Source of the DNA: Ktedonobacter racemifer DSM 44963
GTDB taxonomy: Bacteria; Chloroflexota; Ktedonobacteria; Ktedonobacterales; Ktedonobacteraceae
Length of the DNA stretch: 64,000 bases
Reading direction: 5' to 3'
Assembly (NCBI RefSeq): GCF_000178855.1
Contig: NZ_ADVG01000003.1
Span: 1,736,001-1,800,000 of the forward strand
Part shown: in pieces, positions 45,390 to 54,371 of the stretch
Position numbering within the stretch: position 1 is the first letter of the stretch
Layout of the letters: the number at the start of each line of letters is the position of its first letter
The notes under the pieces: generated by a model
What the model saw: only the letters and a program-made list of their open reading frames with translations
Database searches by the model: none
Told to the model about the DNA's origin: nothing
Position numbers and translations under genes: made by a program

Positions 45390-46111
45390 CCGGCGGCACG
45401 TCTGGCATCGGCAAGGCAACTGCAATCGCCTTCGCCGATGCTGGTACTAAAGTTGTCCTCGCCGGACGCCGTGAGAAAGAAGGTGCGGCAGTCGTCGATG
45501 AAATCAAAAAACGTGGCGGCGAGGCGTCTTTTATCCGTACCGATGTGACCAAAGAAGACGATGTGAAGGCAGCCGTGGATTTCACCGTAAAAACGTATGG
45601 CCGCCTCGATGCGGCGTTTAACAATGCCGGCATTGAGATTGTCTGTCCGCTGAATCAGATCACGGAGGAACAATACCAAAACACGTTTAACCTCAATGTC
45701 TGGGGCGTGTTGTGCTCCATGAAGCACGAAGTTGCTGCCATGCAGAAAACGGGCGGCGGCGCTATTGTCAATACCTCAAGTATGTTCGGGCTTGTGGGAG
45801 CGGCTTATGCCAGCATCTATGCCGGCTCGAAGTTCGCGGTTGAGGGTCTGACCAAGTCAATCGCGGTGGAAATTGCCAAACAAAATATTCGCGTGAATGC
45901 GGTGGCACCTGGTGCAATTCAGACCGAGATGATTGATCGTTTTATCGCTAATACAGGCGAGGCTCGCGACGACCTGATCGCCAAGCATCCGATTGGGCGT
46001 TTTGGCACCAGTGAGGAAATCGCAGCGGCGGTTCTCTACCTGTGTTCGGACGCTGCCAAGTTCACAATCGGCAGTACCTTGTCGGTTGATGGAGGTTATC
46101 GCGCCTGGTAG
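45350..46111 (+). CDS. short-chain dehydrogenase/reductase (glucose-1-dehydrogenase-like)
   Basis: A 253-residue classical SDR: TGGTSGIGKATAIAF cofactor loop, AFNNAGIE, NTSSMFGLVGA (Ser), YAGSKFA (Tyr and Lys), and the C-terminal SVDGGYRAW of the FabG-like branch. NAD(P)-dependent oxidoreductase of unknown substrate. AGAGAGGGGATT precedes the ATG. It follows immediately on the truncated PAS element, so its original promoter may have been replaced. Confidence 0.9.
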   Translation: MGHNSYANKVAFVTGGTSGIGKATAIAFADAGTKVVLAGRREKEGAAVVDEIKKRGGEASFIRTDVTKEDDVKAAVDFTVKTYGRLDAAFNNAGIEIVCPLNQITEEQYQNTFNLNVWGVLCSMKHEVAAMQKTGGGAIVNTSSMFGLVGAAYASIYAGSKFAVEGLTKSIAVEIAKQNIRVNAVAPGAIQTEMIDRFIANTGEARDDLIAKHPIGRFGTSEEIAAAVLYLCSDAAKFTIGSTLSVDGGYRAW

Positions 46112-46329
46112 GGGTTGTGCTGGAGGGTAGGCGAGTTCACTCTAAAGTGTATAGTGAGCTCATGGAGAGTGAATTCACTGTGCGCTATCGCATTGATACG
46201 CTCTTTGGGCAATTGGTGGAGCGAGGGGGAGCCAAACGCGTGTGGGCATGTAATGGCTGGCATTTGCGCAACTGGTCTTCCCCAGCTTTTGTGGAGTCAT
46301 CAAAGACAAGTCTGCTGCTCATAGACAAC

Positions 46330-46595
46330 AGGACTTACGTACCCCATAGAACAACATCATCGAGGCATCAAACAGCGATACTACCCAATGCATGGTTTCG
46401 GAAATTTCGACTCAGCAGCACGAATCTGAGCGTGCGTTTGACGAATGACGCAATTATCTTTCTCCCTGCAATGCCAGAGATGAGCCAACCTCACGTTCAG
46501 ACAGGCTGGCGGGAGTCCTCGCCGACTGCACACCATTCAACATACATCTCAGCTTATTATACCTAGTACAGATCTACTCTTTTTGCAACACAGCC
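46330..46595 (+). pseudogene. IS6-family transposase 3' remnant
   Basis: The frame reads IEQHHRGIKQRYYPMHGFGN, matching the last catalytic segment of IS6 transposases, then meets stops. At 46580-46595 TTTTTGCAACACAGCC fits an IS6-type terminal repeat in inverted orientation, marking the right end. The left part is gone. Confidence 0.6.
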
Positions 46596-46615
46596 GGCTG
46601 ATTGCTGAAGAAACG

Positions 46616-47287
46616 TTAGTGGCCTGGTTGGCTGGGAAAACGGGCGGGCAGATCGCGTACAAGTTGTTGCCAATTCCTCCATTGATAGAGCTGATGCAGG
46701 CCCACGCTCAGCAGGAAGGCGACAATCCCCGCGCTCACCGTCGTCGCCAAGGATAGTCCGAAGGCAGCCAGCAGCAGACCCACAAAGCTTCCGAACAGGA
46801 CGCTTGTTATCATGGCCACCATGCCAGCCAGAGAGAACAAGCCTTGCCAGCCGGAGGAATGCATCACACCCATATCTGTCAGGGTTCCCTCTACATCATC
46901 ATGGGCAGAGAGGATGAAGTAGGGCCACATCTGCGGGGCATACTCCAGGTAGAGGTGGCGAATACGGTTGATCCCCCGCGCGTACATGAACTGCGTATTG
47001 CTCGATTCCAGCACACGCTGAAAGGTGATCAGCCCCATCACCACCAGAGCGGCCAGCACCACCAGGCCAAACACGAAAAAGGCTGTTCCCAGATGGGAGA
47101 CCTGCCCCACGAAAGCCAGGGCGATCAAGGCACTGGAGACAGCCCCAACGAAGAGCGAGGCACGACCGGTAATTTCGGTGTCGTTCATCGAGAGTGCCAT
47201 GCGCAAGTTGTAGTGTTCCGTCGTCATGATCGTGACGAGTTGTGAGGAAAGCTCCACTGGAGCGTGTTCGGTTGTGCGGTGTTCCAT
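46616..47287 (-). CDS. multi-pass membrane protein, unknown function
   Basis: A 223-residue protein with hydrophobic segments SLFVGAVSSALIALAFVG, FFVFGLVVLAALVVMGLI, and a later pair around GMVAMITSVLFGSFVGLLLAAFGLSLATTVSAGIVAFLL, separated by a soluble loop (RGINRIRHLYLEYAPQMW). GAAAGGAG lies upstream of ATG 47287. I do not recognise a family. It sits between the IS6 remnant and the PAS element and is not obviously in an operon. Confidence 0.7.
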   Translation of the reverse strand: MEHRTTEHAPVELSSQLVTIMTTEHYNLRMALSMNDTEITGRASLFVGAVSSALIALAFVGQVSHLGTAFFVFGLVVLAALVVMGLITFQRVLESSNTQFMYARGINRIRHLYLEYAPQMWPYFILSAHDDVEGTLTDMGVMHSSGWQGLFSLAGMVAMITSVLFGSFVGLLLAAFGLSLATTVSAGIVAFLLSVGLHQLYQWRNWQQLVRDLPARFPSQPGH

Positions 47288-47377
47288 CTGTTACTTACTC
47301 CTTTCGAGTGCTACGTTCATACATGGGGAGGAGGCATACCCAGTCTTTGCAGAATAATTTGATGAGTTTCAATTTAT

Positions 47378-48319
47378 TCACTTTTCCCTTGACCAATTCG
47401 TTTGAACAAACCGCCAACTACACCTACAGCCGGTGTTCACAAAGATTGAGCCAGATGGCAAGGGGACGTGTCTCACGTTTCCGGAGATGCTATAGGCAAG
47501 GTCAACCAGAACGTGGCCTCCTGGCCAGGAGCACTCTGTGCTATGGAAGTGTCCTCCGATGTCTCGCCAGTACTGTTCTTGTTCAGCGGTCCTGCCACTT
47601 CCTGCGACAAAATACAGATGGCTCGTTCGGCGACCGAACGCGAGCATATTCACATGGAGACAATTCAGGACAGACTGGATGACATTCACCAGTTGCTGGG
47701 CAACGAAGAGCATCGGAGACGAGAGGAGGAAGGTTTCTTCTAGCAAGACGTGATCCATCATCTGCTTGGGAATCTGCGTGATCGCGGCGAGCAGATCCAG
47801 CATCGACTCCTGGACACGTTGGAGAGAGAAGCTTTCCTGCCACCAATGGAAGACCGAGACGGTTTCTTCCGTGTCGCACCTGTGAGCACTCACGGGAAAG
47901 GTACGAACCGTGACCGAGATCTTGCGCCCGGAAGGCAGATGCAGCAGCATCTGTTCTGGCAAACCGGCTCCTGTTGTCCCAGCAAGAGCGAGGTTCATCA
48001 GCCATTGCTCTCTCGAAGCGCATGGGAGCTGCTCATCGGAACTGATGTAGGAGGTGAGAAAGTGCTGATGGTTTCTTCCCTGGCATTGGGTTTTGGAAAC
48101 CACTTCAAAGAGCTTGCGAGCAGCGGCATTGATCCGGACAATCTTCTGGTGGCGGTCACACGCAATAAGACCCTCCGGGAAAGACTCCCAGATGGCTTCT
48201 ACTTGGTTGCGTCGCTTGCGTGCTTCCCCCAGAGAGCGTGCGTGAGAAATGGGCTTCCCTCCAGGCGTTCCACCCCGTTTCTGCTTGCGCTGTGTGACAT
48301 GTTGCAAGCTTTTCCCCAT
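47378..48319 (-). CDS. PAS-GAF sensor fragment carried by a transposase-less TIR element
   Basis: A 313-residue protein: basic N-terminus (MGKSLQHVTQRKQKRGG), a PAS domain (about 35-150, IWESFPEGLIACDRHQKIVRINAA), and the beginning of a GAF domain (LLSSPMLFVAQQLVNVIQSVLNCLHVNMLAF). It stops short of any kinase or output domain: the last 25 residues are encoded by the terminal repeat and flanking DNA. It therefore looks like a sensor-kinase fragment captured between inverted repeats. AAAAGGAGC precedes ATG 48319. Confidence 0.65.
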   Translation of the reverse strand: MGKSLQHVTQRKQKRGGTPGGKPISHARSLGEARKRRNQVEAIWESFPEGLIACDRHQKIVRINAAARKLFEVVSKTQCQGRNHQHFLTSYISSDEQLPCASREQWLMNLALAGTTGAGLPEQMLLHLPSGRKISVTVRTFPVSAHRCDTEETVSVFHWWQESFSLQRVQESMLDLLAAITQIPKQMMDHVLLEETFLLSSPMLFVAQQLVNVIQSVLNCLHVNMLAFGRRTSHLYFVAGSGRTAEQEQYWRDIGGHFHSTECSWPGGHVLVDLAYSISGNVRHVPLPSGSIFVNTGCRCSWRFVQTNWSREK

Positions 48320-48508
48320 CTCAGAGCTCCTTTTAGCAATGCTCAATCGCTCTACAAGCCGAGAAAAAGAATATCCTACTTAAGGCTAGTGTATGCATCA
48401 GGGAGAAGAGATGGCAATCTCATCACACGGAGATTACCAGGGCGAGCCCTCTGGTTTGAAAGAAAGGCCAAAGAACGAGGTAGCTCAATCTTTGTGAACA
48501 CCGCTGTA
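47425..48508. mobile_element. 1.08-kb TIR element carrying a PAS-GAF gene, no transposase
   Basis: The ends TACAGC(C)GGTGTTCACAAAG and the inverse ending CACCGCTGTA at 48508 match over about 25 bases with one inserted C. TA at both edges fits Tc1/IS630-type target use. The right two thirds are duplicated at 44594-45265. No transposase frame is inside. Confidence 0.7.
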
Positions 48509-48629
48509 GTGCTGCGTTCCTCATTGGTATGAATAAAACGCTGAATCAAGGTCTAGGGCTAAAGCAGGCATGCCTTACCCATAGGTTTAGCTAGCAGGAA
48601 TGTCAGCGCCAATGAGGAACGCAGCACTA
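48507..48629. mobile_element. 123-bp MITE with IS630-type ends, copy 2
   Basis: Second copy of the MITE at 44346, in the same orientation with about four base differences; TAGTGCTGCGTTCC is inverted at its end (GGAACGCAGCACTA). It lies directly between the PAS element and the IS701 element. Confidence 0.75.
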
Positions 48630-48687
48630 CCGGTAGTTTGTTGACGCGGGAAAAGAAGGATAGAATGAGGCAGAGGAGGCAGAGAAG

Positions 48688-50109
48688 ATGACAAAACGCA
48701 TCGAAGTAACAAAAGCCCCAGCGCCCTTGGAAGAGTATGTGGAACACTTTGATCCTTTGTTTGGTAAGAGCAATCAGCGCAATGGATTTCGGCGATATGT
48801 GGAGGGTCTGTTGCTGCCGAGCGAACGGCACAAGACGCTCACAGGAGTGATGAACACCGAACCAAGAGTCGGAGCCCAGCTACCACGAGCGCAAGCGCTG
48901 CAATGGTTCCTCTCGGAAGCGGATTGGGATGAGCGAAAACTGCAAGCAAGTCGGCTCCAACTGTTGCGCGGGGACCCAACAACCGCCCCCACGTCCAAGG
49001 GAGTTCTGGTCATCGATGAGACGGGAGATCGCAAAGATGGCCACAAGACGGCTCATGTCGGCAGGCAATATTTGGGAAAACTGGGAAAGGTCGACAATGG
49101 AGTGGTCTCCGTCACGAGCCTGTGGGCGGACGAAGCAGTCTATTCCCCCATCGATGTTGAGCCCTACACCCCTGCTCACCACTTTGAGAAAGGCGAGGAC
49201 GATCCTGCTTTTCGGACGAAACTCAAGATTGCCCTGGAATTGGTCAACCAGGCGCACACGGAAGGAATCCCTTTTCGAGCGGTGGTGGCGGATACCTTTC
49301 ACGGAGAGGACCGCCCCTTGAGAACAGGATTCAGGGACCTCAAGCTGGGCTATATGCTTGCCCTCAAGCCTTCTCATGACTGGTGGCATCGGGCAGGCAC
49401 CCCAGGGTCGCTGCGAGAAGTGGCCCAATCGGCTGGCTGGAAGAGTGCGGAGTTGCCGGGCCAGTGGGTACCTCTCACGAGAACATTTCGAGATAGGAGC
49501 ATACAGAACTGGTGGGCGCTGGAGATCGTGGCAGGACCGTATGGGACAGACAAGACGGAACGAGCTGTGGTGGCAACCACCGATCCACAGACCTTGCCCG
49601 ATCTTACCACTTGGTATCTGGTCACTAACCTCCCTGCTCGCACCGCGTGCCCGGTGACCGGACACCCGTTGGCCCCGGCGAACCTGGAAGAGGTAATCAG
49701 GTTGTACGGGCTGCGCATGTGGGTGGAGCAGAGTTACAAGCAGGTCAAACACGCCCTGGGTTGGTCACAGTATCAAGTGAGAAGCGACCAGGCCATCCGG
49801 CGGCACTGGCAACTGGTCTGTTGCGCCTTCTCGTTTTGCTGGTATCACGCCTCTCACCCCTGCTCCAGCGCGATGGAAGATGCGAGAGAAGCATCTAAGC
49901 TGCCAGTTTCTCCAGAGCCAGAGGTTGTTGTCGACATGACAGCAACGGGAAAAAAAAATCAGCCAGGAAACAGGATCTCGTCCACCTCTGTCCTGGCCGG
50001 TGGCACTACGGGCTGTGCGCGGGTGGTTGGAGCCCTGGATCATGCTTCGGCGCTTCTGGCGAGCGTGGTCAGAGCAGCCCCCACCATCTCTTCTCCAGTG
50101 CTTGCTTGA
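48688..50109 (+). CDS. IS701-family transposase
   Basis: A 473-residue DDE transposase. VLVIDETGDRKDGHKTAHVG with QYLGKLGKVDNGVVSVTSLW, then VVADTFHGED and MWVEQSYKQVKHALGW are the IS701 signatures and supply the catalytic acids. AGGAGGCAGAG precedes the ATG. The C-terminal 90 residues are low-complexity and may run past the original stop. Otherwise intact. Confidence 0.85.
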   Translation: MTKRIEVTKAPAPLEEYVEHFDPLFGKSNQRNGFRRYVEGLLLPSERHKTLTGVMNTEPRVGAQLPRAQALQWFLSEADWDERKLQASRLQLLRGDPTTAPTSKGVLVIDETGDRKDGHKTAHVGRQYLGKLGKVDNGVVSVTSLWADEAVYSPIDVEPYTPAHHFEKGEDDPAFRTKLKIALELVNQAHTEGIPFRAVVADTFHGEDRPLRTGFRDLKLGYMLALKPSHDWWHRAGTPGSLREVAQSAGWKSAELPGQWVPLTRTFRDRSIQNWWALEIVAGPYGTDKTERAVVATTDPQTLPDLTTWYLVTNLPARTACPVTGHPLAPANLEEVIRLYGLRMWVEQSYKQVKHALGWSQYQVRSDQAIRRHWQLVCCAFSFCWYHASHPCSSAMEDAREASKLPVSPEPEVVVDMTATGKKNQPGNRISSTSVLAGGTTGCARVVGALDHASALLASVVRAAPTISSPVLA

Positions 50110-50149
50110 TCAGCTTGGGCGGGGACAAGGACTTTTCCTCTATGGCACG

Positions 50150-50509
50150 TTTTGATTGTTGCTCCCCTTTTTACGCATCCAGCCAAGTGCATGGATTGCT
50201 CGGCTCATCGAAGCTGGGCTCACGTGCATGCCGTGCTCAGCTTCCCACCACTGGCAATACTCTCGGCTTTCTTGCATCGGGGTGAGCTTCCAGCATCTCT
50301 TGCACTCCCATCTGCAACGCTGCACCTTTCTTCGAGGGCCGCCCAGGAAGAGGTCGCGGTAGGACCGTTCCTGTTTCGCGCCTTTGCTTGAGGTATCGCT
50401 TGATGGTCGCCCGCGACACCTGGAAATGTTTGATGATCTCCGCTCGGGATTTCCCGTCGTCAACTGCGCGAAGCACTTGTTGTCTCAGGTCTTGTGGATA
50501 CGCTCGCAT
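50150..50509 (-). pseudogene. IS630-family transposase N-terminal fragment, frameshifted
   Basis: MRAYPQDLRQQVLRAVDDGK and FQVSRATIKRYLKQRRETG form the N-terminal helix-turn-helix; the continuation EYCQWWEAEHGMHVSPASMS is in another frame. The DDE domain is absent. Confidence 0.7.
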
Positions 50510-50567
50510 ACCTCCATTGTGTCACCTGGTTCAAGCTTTCTGCAAGCCGCAGTCAACAAAGTACCGG

Positions 50568-51783
50568 TAGTGCTCAATTCCTCATTGGTGATACGCTAAA
50601 AGAGAGAAAGCAAGTCACCAAGAGAGGAGCAGAGCTATGCCCAAACACGTGCAAGCCCGAGCGGCGCAGGATGCCCAGGAAGAACGCCAGGTGCGCAAAC
50701 TGGCCAGGAGTCACCACGCACCTGCTGATTGGAAGTTTCATGCCCAGATGGTGGTGGAGAGCTGGGCAGGCAAGACGCCGCAAGAGATCGCCACCACGCT
50801 CTCATGCCATCCGAGAACCGTGCGCATCCACCTGAACCGCTTCAATGCGCAAGGGATCAACGGCCTGGGAATGCGGGAAGGAGCGGGACGTAAACCGCGC
50901 TTGACCGAGCAGGAGCGCAGCCGGATTCTGGCCCTGGTGAAGCGACCACCTCCAGGGAGGTTAGAGCGGTATGCCGATGGGAGCCTGCAGGCCCGCGAGG
51001 AAGAAGGTTCAGCGCAATGGAGCTTGGATGCTCTCACGGAGGCGGCCCATGCCGCGGGTATCCAGGTGGAGCGGAGCCAGATCCGACGGATCTACCTGCG
51101 TGAAGGGGTACGCTGGCGCAATCGCCAGAGTTGGGGAACCAGTGATGACAAAGACTTTGCCCCAAAAGAACTGCGGTCGTCACCCACTACACCGAGCCAC
51201 CCGACGGGTCGACGACCATCTGCACTGACGAGTTAGGACCGGTGACCCCGCGTACCTTCGCGCCAGCGCCTGGCTGGTCAGCGGATGGGCACCGCATCAA
51301 AGCTCCCCTGGAATACAGTCGTGGGGATGACAAGGTGTGGATCTATGGAGCGCTGCGGGTCCGCGATGGCAAGGAGATCACGCGCTGTGCGGCTGCGCGT
51401 AATTCCAAGAACTACATTGAGCTGCTCAAAGACATCGAGGCGGATAATCCGACAGGGGACATCTTTATCATCACGGACAATCTCTCCAGTCACAATAGTC
51501 TGGAAACCCGCACCTGGCTGGTGGACCATCCGCGCATCCAGCACATCTTCATTCCCAAAGGCGCCTGTTGGCTCAATCTGCAAGAAGGGTGGTGGCGCCT
51601 CTTCCGACGCGATGCCTTCGCTGGCCAGAGTTTTGCCAATGCTCATGAGATCGAGCGAGCGATGAGCGTCGCCACGGCGCAACTCAATCGGCGAGCCAAA
51701 CCGTGGATCTGGGGACGGCCGCCCAAAACGCGACGCCACCTGCACCGTCTCTTTTCTTACCGCCTTTGAGGAATAGAGCACTA
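50568..51783 (+). mobile_element. IS630-family insertion sequence
   Basis: TAGTGCTCAATTCCTCA at 50568-50584 and the inverse TGAGGAATAGAGCACTA at 51767-51783 differ at one position. The outer TA on each side fits the TA target duplication of this family. It contains one transposase in two frames. Confidence 0.8.
50637..51769 (+). CDS. IS630-family transposase, probably made by -1 frameshifting
   Basis: The first frame (50637-51236) holds the helix-turn-helix domain (ESWAGKTPQEIATTLSCHPR) and the linker. The DDE part (CTDELGP, FIITDNLSSHN, LNLQEGWWRLFRR) is in the -1 frame and ends at 51769. At 51161-51167 the heptamer C-CCA-AAA lies in the correct phase, and a 7-bp stem (51175-51181 with 51211-51217) begins 7 bases downstream. 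Slipping there gives APKRTAVVTHYTEPP, continuous with the family sequence. I therefore read it as programmed frameshifting, though a decayed gene is possible. Confidence 0.7.
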
Positions 51784-51785
51784 GG

Positions 51786-52034
51786 TTAGCGAAAATGGTA
51801 GCGGTACACGATGTAGGCCAGCCCTGAGAAGACAGTTGTTGCTCCGATTGTAACTATGTCTCTTGTGATGAGATAGCTAACAAATGCCATGCATACATAA
51901 ACAGGAGTGCAGAGGGTTAGGAACCATTGGGCTTGGCTAAGTTTGGTAGATGGCCTTTTCTTATGTTTGGACCTGGAGCTGGCGAGAGAATTTGTGACGT
52001 GTGAGTCGCCTCCTCCGTTCGAGAATGTAGACAA
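51786..52034 (-). CDS. small two-TM protein, unknown
   Basis: An 82-residue frame with a basic N-terminal part (SRSKHKKRPSTKLSQ) and two hydrophobic segments (WFLTLCTPVYVCMAFVSYLI; IGATTVFSGLAYIVY). The start would be TTG at 52034 with AAGGAG 10 bases upstream. Family unknown. Its stop lies right beside the IS630 end. Confidence 0.5.
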   Translation of the reverse strand: MSTFSNGGGDSHVTNSLASSRSKHKKRPSTKLSQAQWFLTLCTPVYVCMAFVSYLITRDIVTIGATTVFSGLAYIVYRYHFR

Positions 52035-52064
52035 TTAAAATTATCTCCTTTTGCTAAGGGAGCG

Positions 52065-52137
52065 CAGAACTTTGTTTGCCGACGAAGTTCTGTGACATCT
52101 AAGGGACGAGACCACAAACCTCAACATTTGTGGTCTC
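52065..52137 (+). terminator. two stem-loops, the second terminator-like
   Basis: CAGAACTT/AAGTTCTG pair at 52065-52093. GAGACCACAAA/TTTGTGGTCTC pair perfectly at 52108-52137 with an 8-base loop and are followed by ATTTATTTAT. No gene ends directly before them on the plus strand. Confidence 0.45.
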
Positions 52138-52358
52138 ATTTATTTATGACGCGGAGCCCTCTTTTCTGGTGACAAAAAACATCTATGCAATATAACCTAA
52201 TTCTGGGGACAGCGTATCTAAAAGTGAAATGTGTACGGTAAGGAGGTTTTCGGTCAAAACTGGATAGGCTACTGCTCGTTTGAGACTAAAATACTCGTTT
52301 TCTGGCGAACAACTCGGCGTAGTATCAACTTTCTGCAACAAGCGTTGTCAGAAATACT

Positions 52359-52540
52359 ATAAAATCGCCACTTCCGACTCATAAAATCGCCACTTGTTTG
52401 AGCTCAAATAGATGAGTCAAGAGCAATTTCTCTGACACATAACTTCGCCGTGTTCCCATTTTGACGCATAAATCGCCTCTTGACCGGATTTGGGGCATAG
52501 TGCTTGCTTGTTGAGAACGAAAATTTGACACGTAATGATA
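52359..52540. repeat. ISL3-type iterons upstream of the transposase
   Basis: At least four sites fit TGACNCATAA..TCGCC: GACTCATAAAATCGCCA (52376), TGACACATAACTTCGCC (52433), TGACGCATAAATCGCC (52462) and TGACACGTAATGATA (52527). They are presumably transposase binding sites at the left end. The segment GGATTTGGGGCATAGTGC near 52487 is found inverted near 55113-55134. Confidence 0.65.
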
Positions 52541-52598
52541 TAGTCCTTTCCAGAAGAACCTACTAGAAGGGTGTTCCATCGCCGAATGTGAGGTTGTC

Positions 52599-54206
52599 AT
52601 GGAAGAGACCTCATTGCTTTCCCTGCCAGAAGGCATGCTGCTTGATCACATCCAGATCACCGAGATCAGCTTGATCATCTCGGTGACCTCAACGCATCCT
52701 ACATCGTGCTGCCCGCTCTGTTGTGAAGTGTCCTCGTCCATAAAGTGCCATTATCGCCGAAGCTTGCGTGATGCTCCTTGTGGAGGCCGCTGCGTCCAAC
52801 TTTGTCTCACAGTTCGGAAATTCTACTGCCGCAATCCGCTCTGTGAGCGAAAGGTCTTTACCGAGCGCCTCCCGGCCTTTGTGGAACCCTGGGCACGAAT
52901 GACAATCCGACTCTGCCAGCAGATCACTTCTCTTGGGCTGGCAACCTGTGGCAAAGGCGGCACTCGATTGGCCGCTCGTTTAGGCATTCAGACTTCTCGC
53001 CAAACGATCTTGCGCCGCATCATGGATCTCCCAGATGTCTCTACCGGGTCAGTCCTCTTTCTGGGAATAGACGATTTTTCCTTTCAACGCGGCTACCGGT
53101 TTGGAACGATCTTGGTAAATCTGGAAAGTCATCGGGTGATTGATCTCCTCCCTGATCGGCAAGCGGAGACATCGGCGCGCTGGATGCGCCACCACCCGGA
53201 CTTGATGGTCGTGAGTCGTGATCGTGGTAGTGAGTACGCATCAGCAGCTTCTCAAGGCGCTCCCCAGGCCATTCAAGTAGCAGATCGTTTCCATGTGGTA
53301 AAGAATTTGACGGAGACAACACAACTCCTCCTGGCACGATGTCAGGCAGAGATTGTAGCTGTCAGCAAAGCAGAAAAGCCAGAACAGAGCAAGGACGTGA
53401 TCTCTATCGAGGAATGGCGTCCTCTTGAACCTGCTCATGTGGAAAAAGCGCGACTGGCCCGACGAGCAGGGCGATATGCACGCTATCAGCAGGTGGTGGA
53501 GTTGCGAGCGCAAGGGATGAAGCCCAAACAGATTGCGCAGCAACTTGATATGGGAGAACGAACGGTACGGGACTGGCTCAAACGAGGAACGTTCCCCGAG
53601 ACGAAAAAACGGCGCAAGAGACAAAGTTCTTTCGATCCATTTGCCCCATACGTCCTCCAACGCTGGCAAGCTGGAGAACGCAATGGACTGACACTCTGGC
53701 GTGAGGTGAAGGAACAAGGCTACAGTGGATCGGAGCGAAGCATCTATCGCTACCTGGAAACACTCAAGCAAGCGGAGGTAAGAACATCTGCCAATATGCA
53801 TCGCCTCCACAAATTTTCTGCTAATACAGCCGTGTGGCTCTTTGTCCGTGACCCAAACCTGCTTGATGAGATTGAACAAGGCGATCTCGCAGCCTTTTGC
53901 CAAGCCAGCACGACGCTCAAGAGAGCATACCATCTCATTCAGGAGTTTTTATCGATGGTCCATAAGCGAGAAGGACACCGGCTAGATGCCTGGTTAGAGC
54001 AGGTCGCTGCCAGTGAACTCCCAGAACTGCAACAATTTGCTTGTGGCGTAAAGCGAGACAAAGCTGCAGTGAGGGCTGGTTTAACGTGGTCCATCAACAA
54101 TGGAATGGTGGAAGGGCATGTCACAAAACTCAAGCTGATCAAGCGAACCATGTATGGTAGAGCCGGATTTGCTTTGCTTCGTCAACGTGTGCTTCATGCG
54201 CTGTAG
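52599..54206 (+). CDS. ISL3-family transposase, intact
   Basis: A 535-residue transposase. The N-terminal zinc finger is CCPLCCEVSSSIKCHYRRSLRD with CRNPLCERKVFTERLP; a helix-turn-helix lies at LRAQGMKPKQIAQQLDMGERTVRDWLKRG; the DDE residues are in LGIDDFSFQRG, VSRDRGSEYASA and GMVEGHVTKLKLIKRTMYGRA. The gene is undamaged, unlike its relatives at 19474 and 23890, and may supply transposase to the ISL3-type mini-elements in the window. Confidence 0.9.
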   Translation: MEETSLLSLPEGMLLDHIQITEISLIISVTSTHPTSCCPLCCEVSSSIKCHYRRSLRDAPCGGRCVQLCLTVRKFYCRNPLCERKVFTERLPAFVEPWARMTIRLCQQITSLGLATCGKGGTRLAARLGIQTSRQTILRRIMDLPDVSTGSVLFLGIDDFSFQRGYRFGTILVNLESHRVIDLLPDRQAETSARWMRHHPDLMVVSRDRGSEYASAASQGAPQAIQVADRFHVVKNLTETTQLLLARCQAEIVAVSKAEKPEQSKDVISIEEWRPLEPAHVEKARLARRAGRYARYQQVVELRAQGMKPKQIAQQLDMGERTVRDWLKRGTFPETKKRRKRQSSFDPFAPYVLQRWQAGERNGLTLWREVKEQGYSGSERSIYRYLETLKQAEVRTSANMHRLHKFSANTAVWLFVRDPNLLDEIEQGDLAAFCQASTTLKRAYHLIQEFLSMVHKREGHRLDAWLEQVAASELPELQQFACGVKRDKAAVRAGLTWSINNGMVEGHVTKLKLIKRTMYGRAGFALLRQRVLHAL

Positions 54207-54371
54207 CGAGAAAGAGGGAGCCTTTCTCTTCTTGCAGTATCAGTATAGCAGAAAATTCTTTAGGCGTCTGTAACCTGCTAGACTGTTCTCTACAGACAAC
54301 TGAGGTATAGTGCTCTTGAAACGTTTTATGTTCTTCAACACACGTCTCTCTTGGAAAAGGAGCCTCTGCCT

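Larger units (their letters stand above)
48632..50565 (+). mobile_element. IS701-family element, boundaries tentative
   Basis: GGTAGTTTGTTGAC at 48632 and the near-inverse AGTCAACAAAGTACC ending at 50565 could be its ends. An IS630 remnant (50150-50509) lies inside the right part, so the right end may belong to that remnant instead. Confidence 0.4.
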
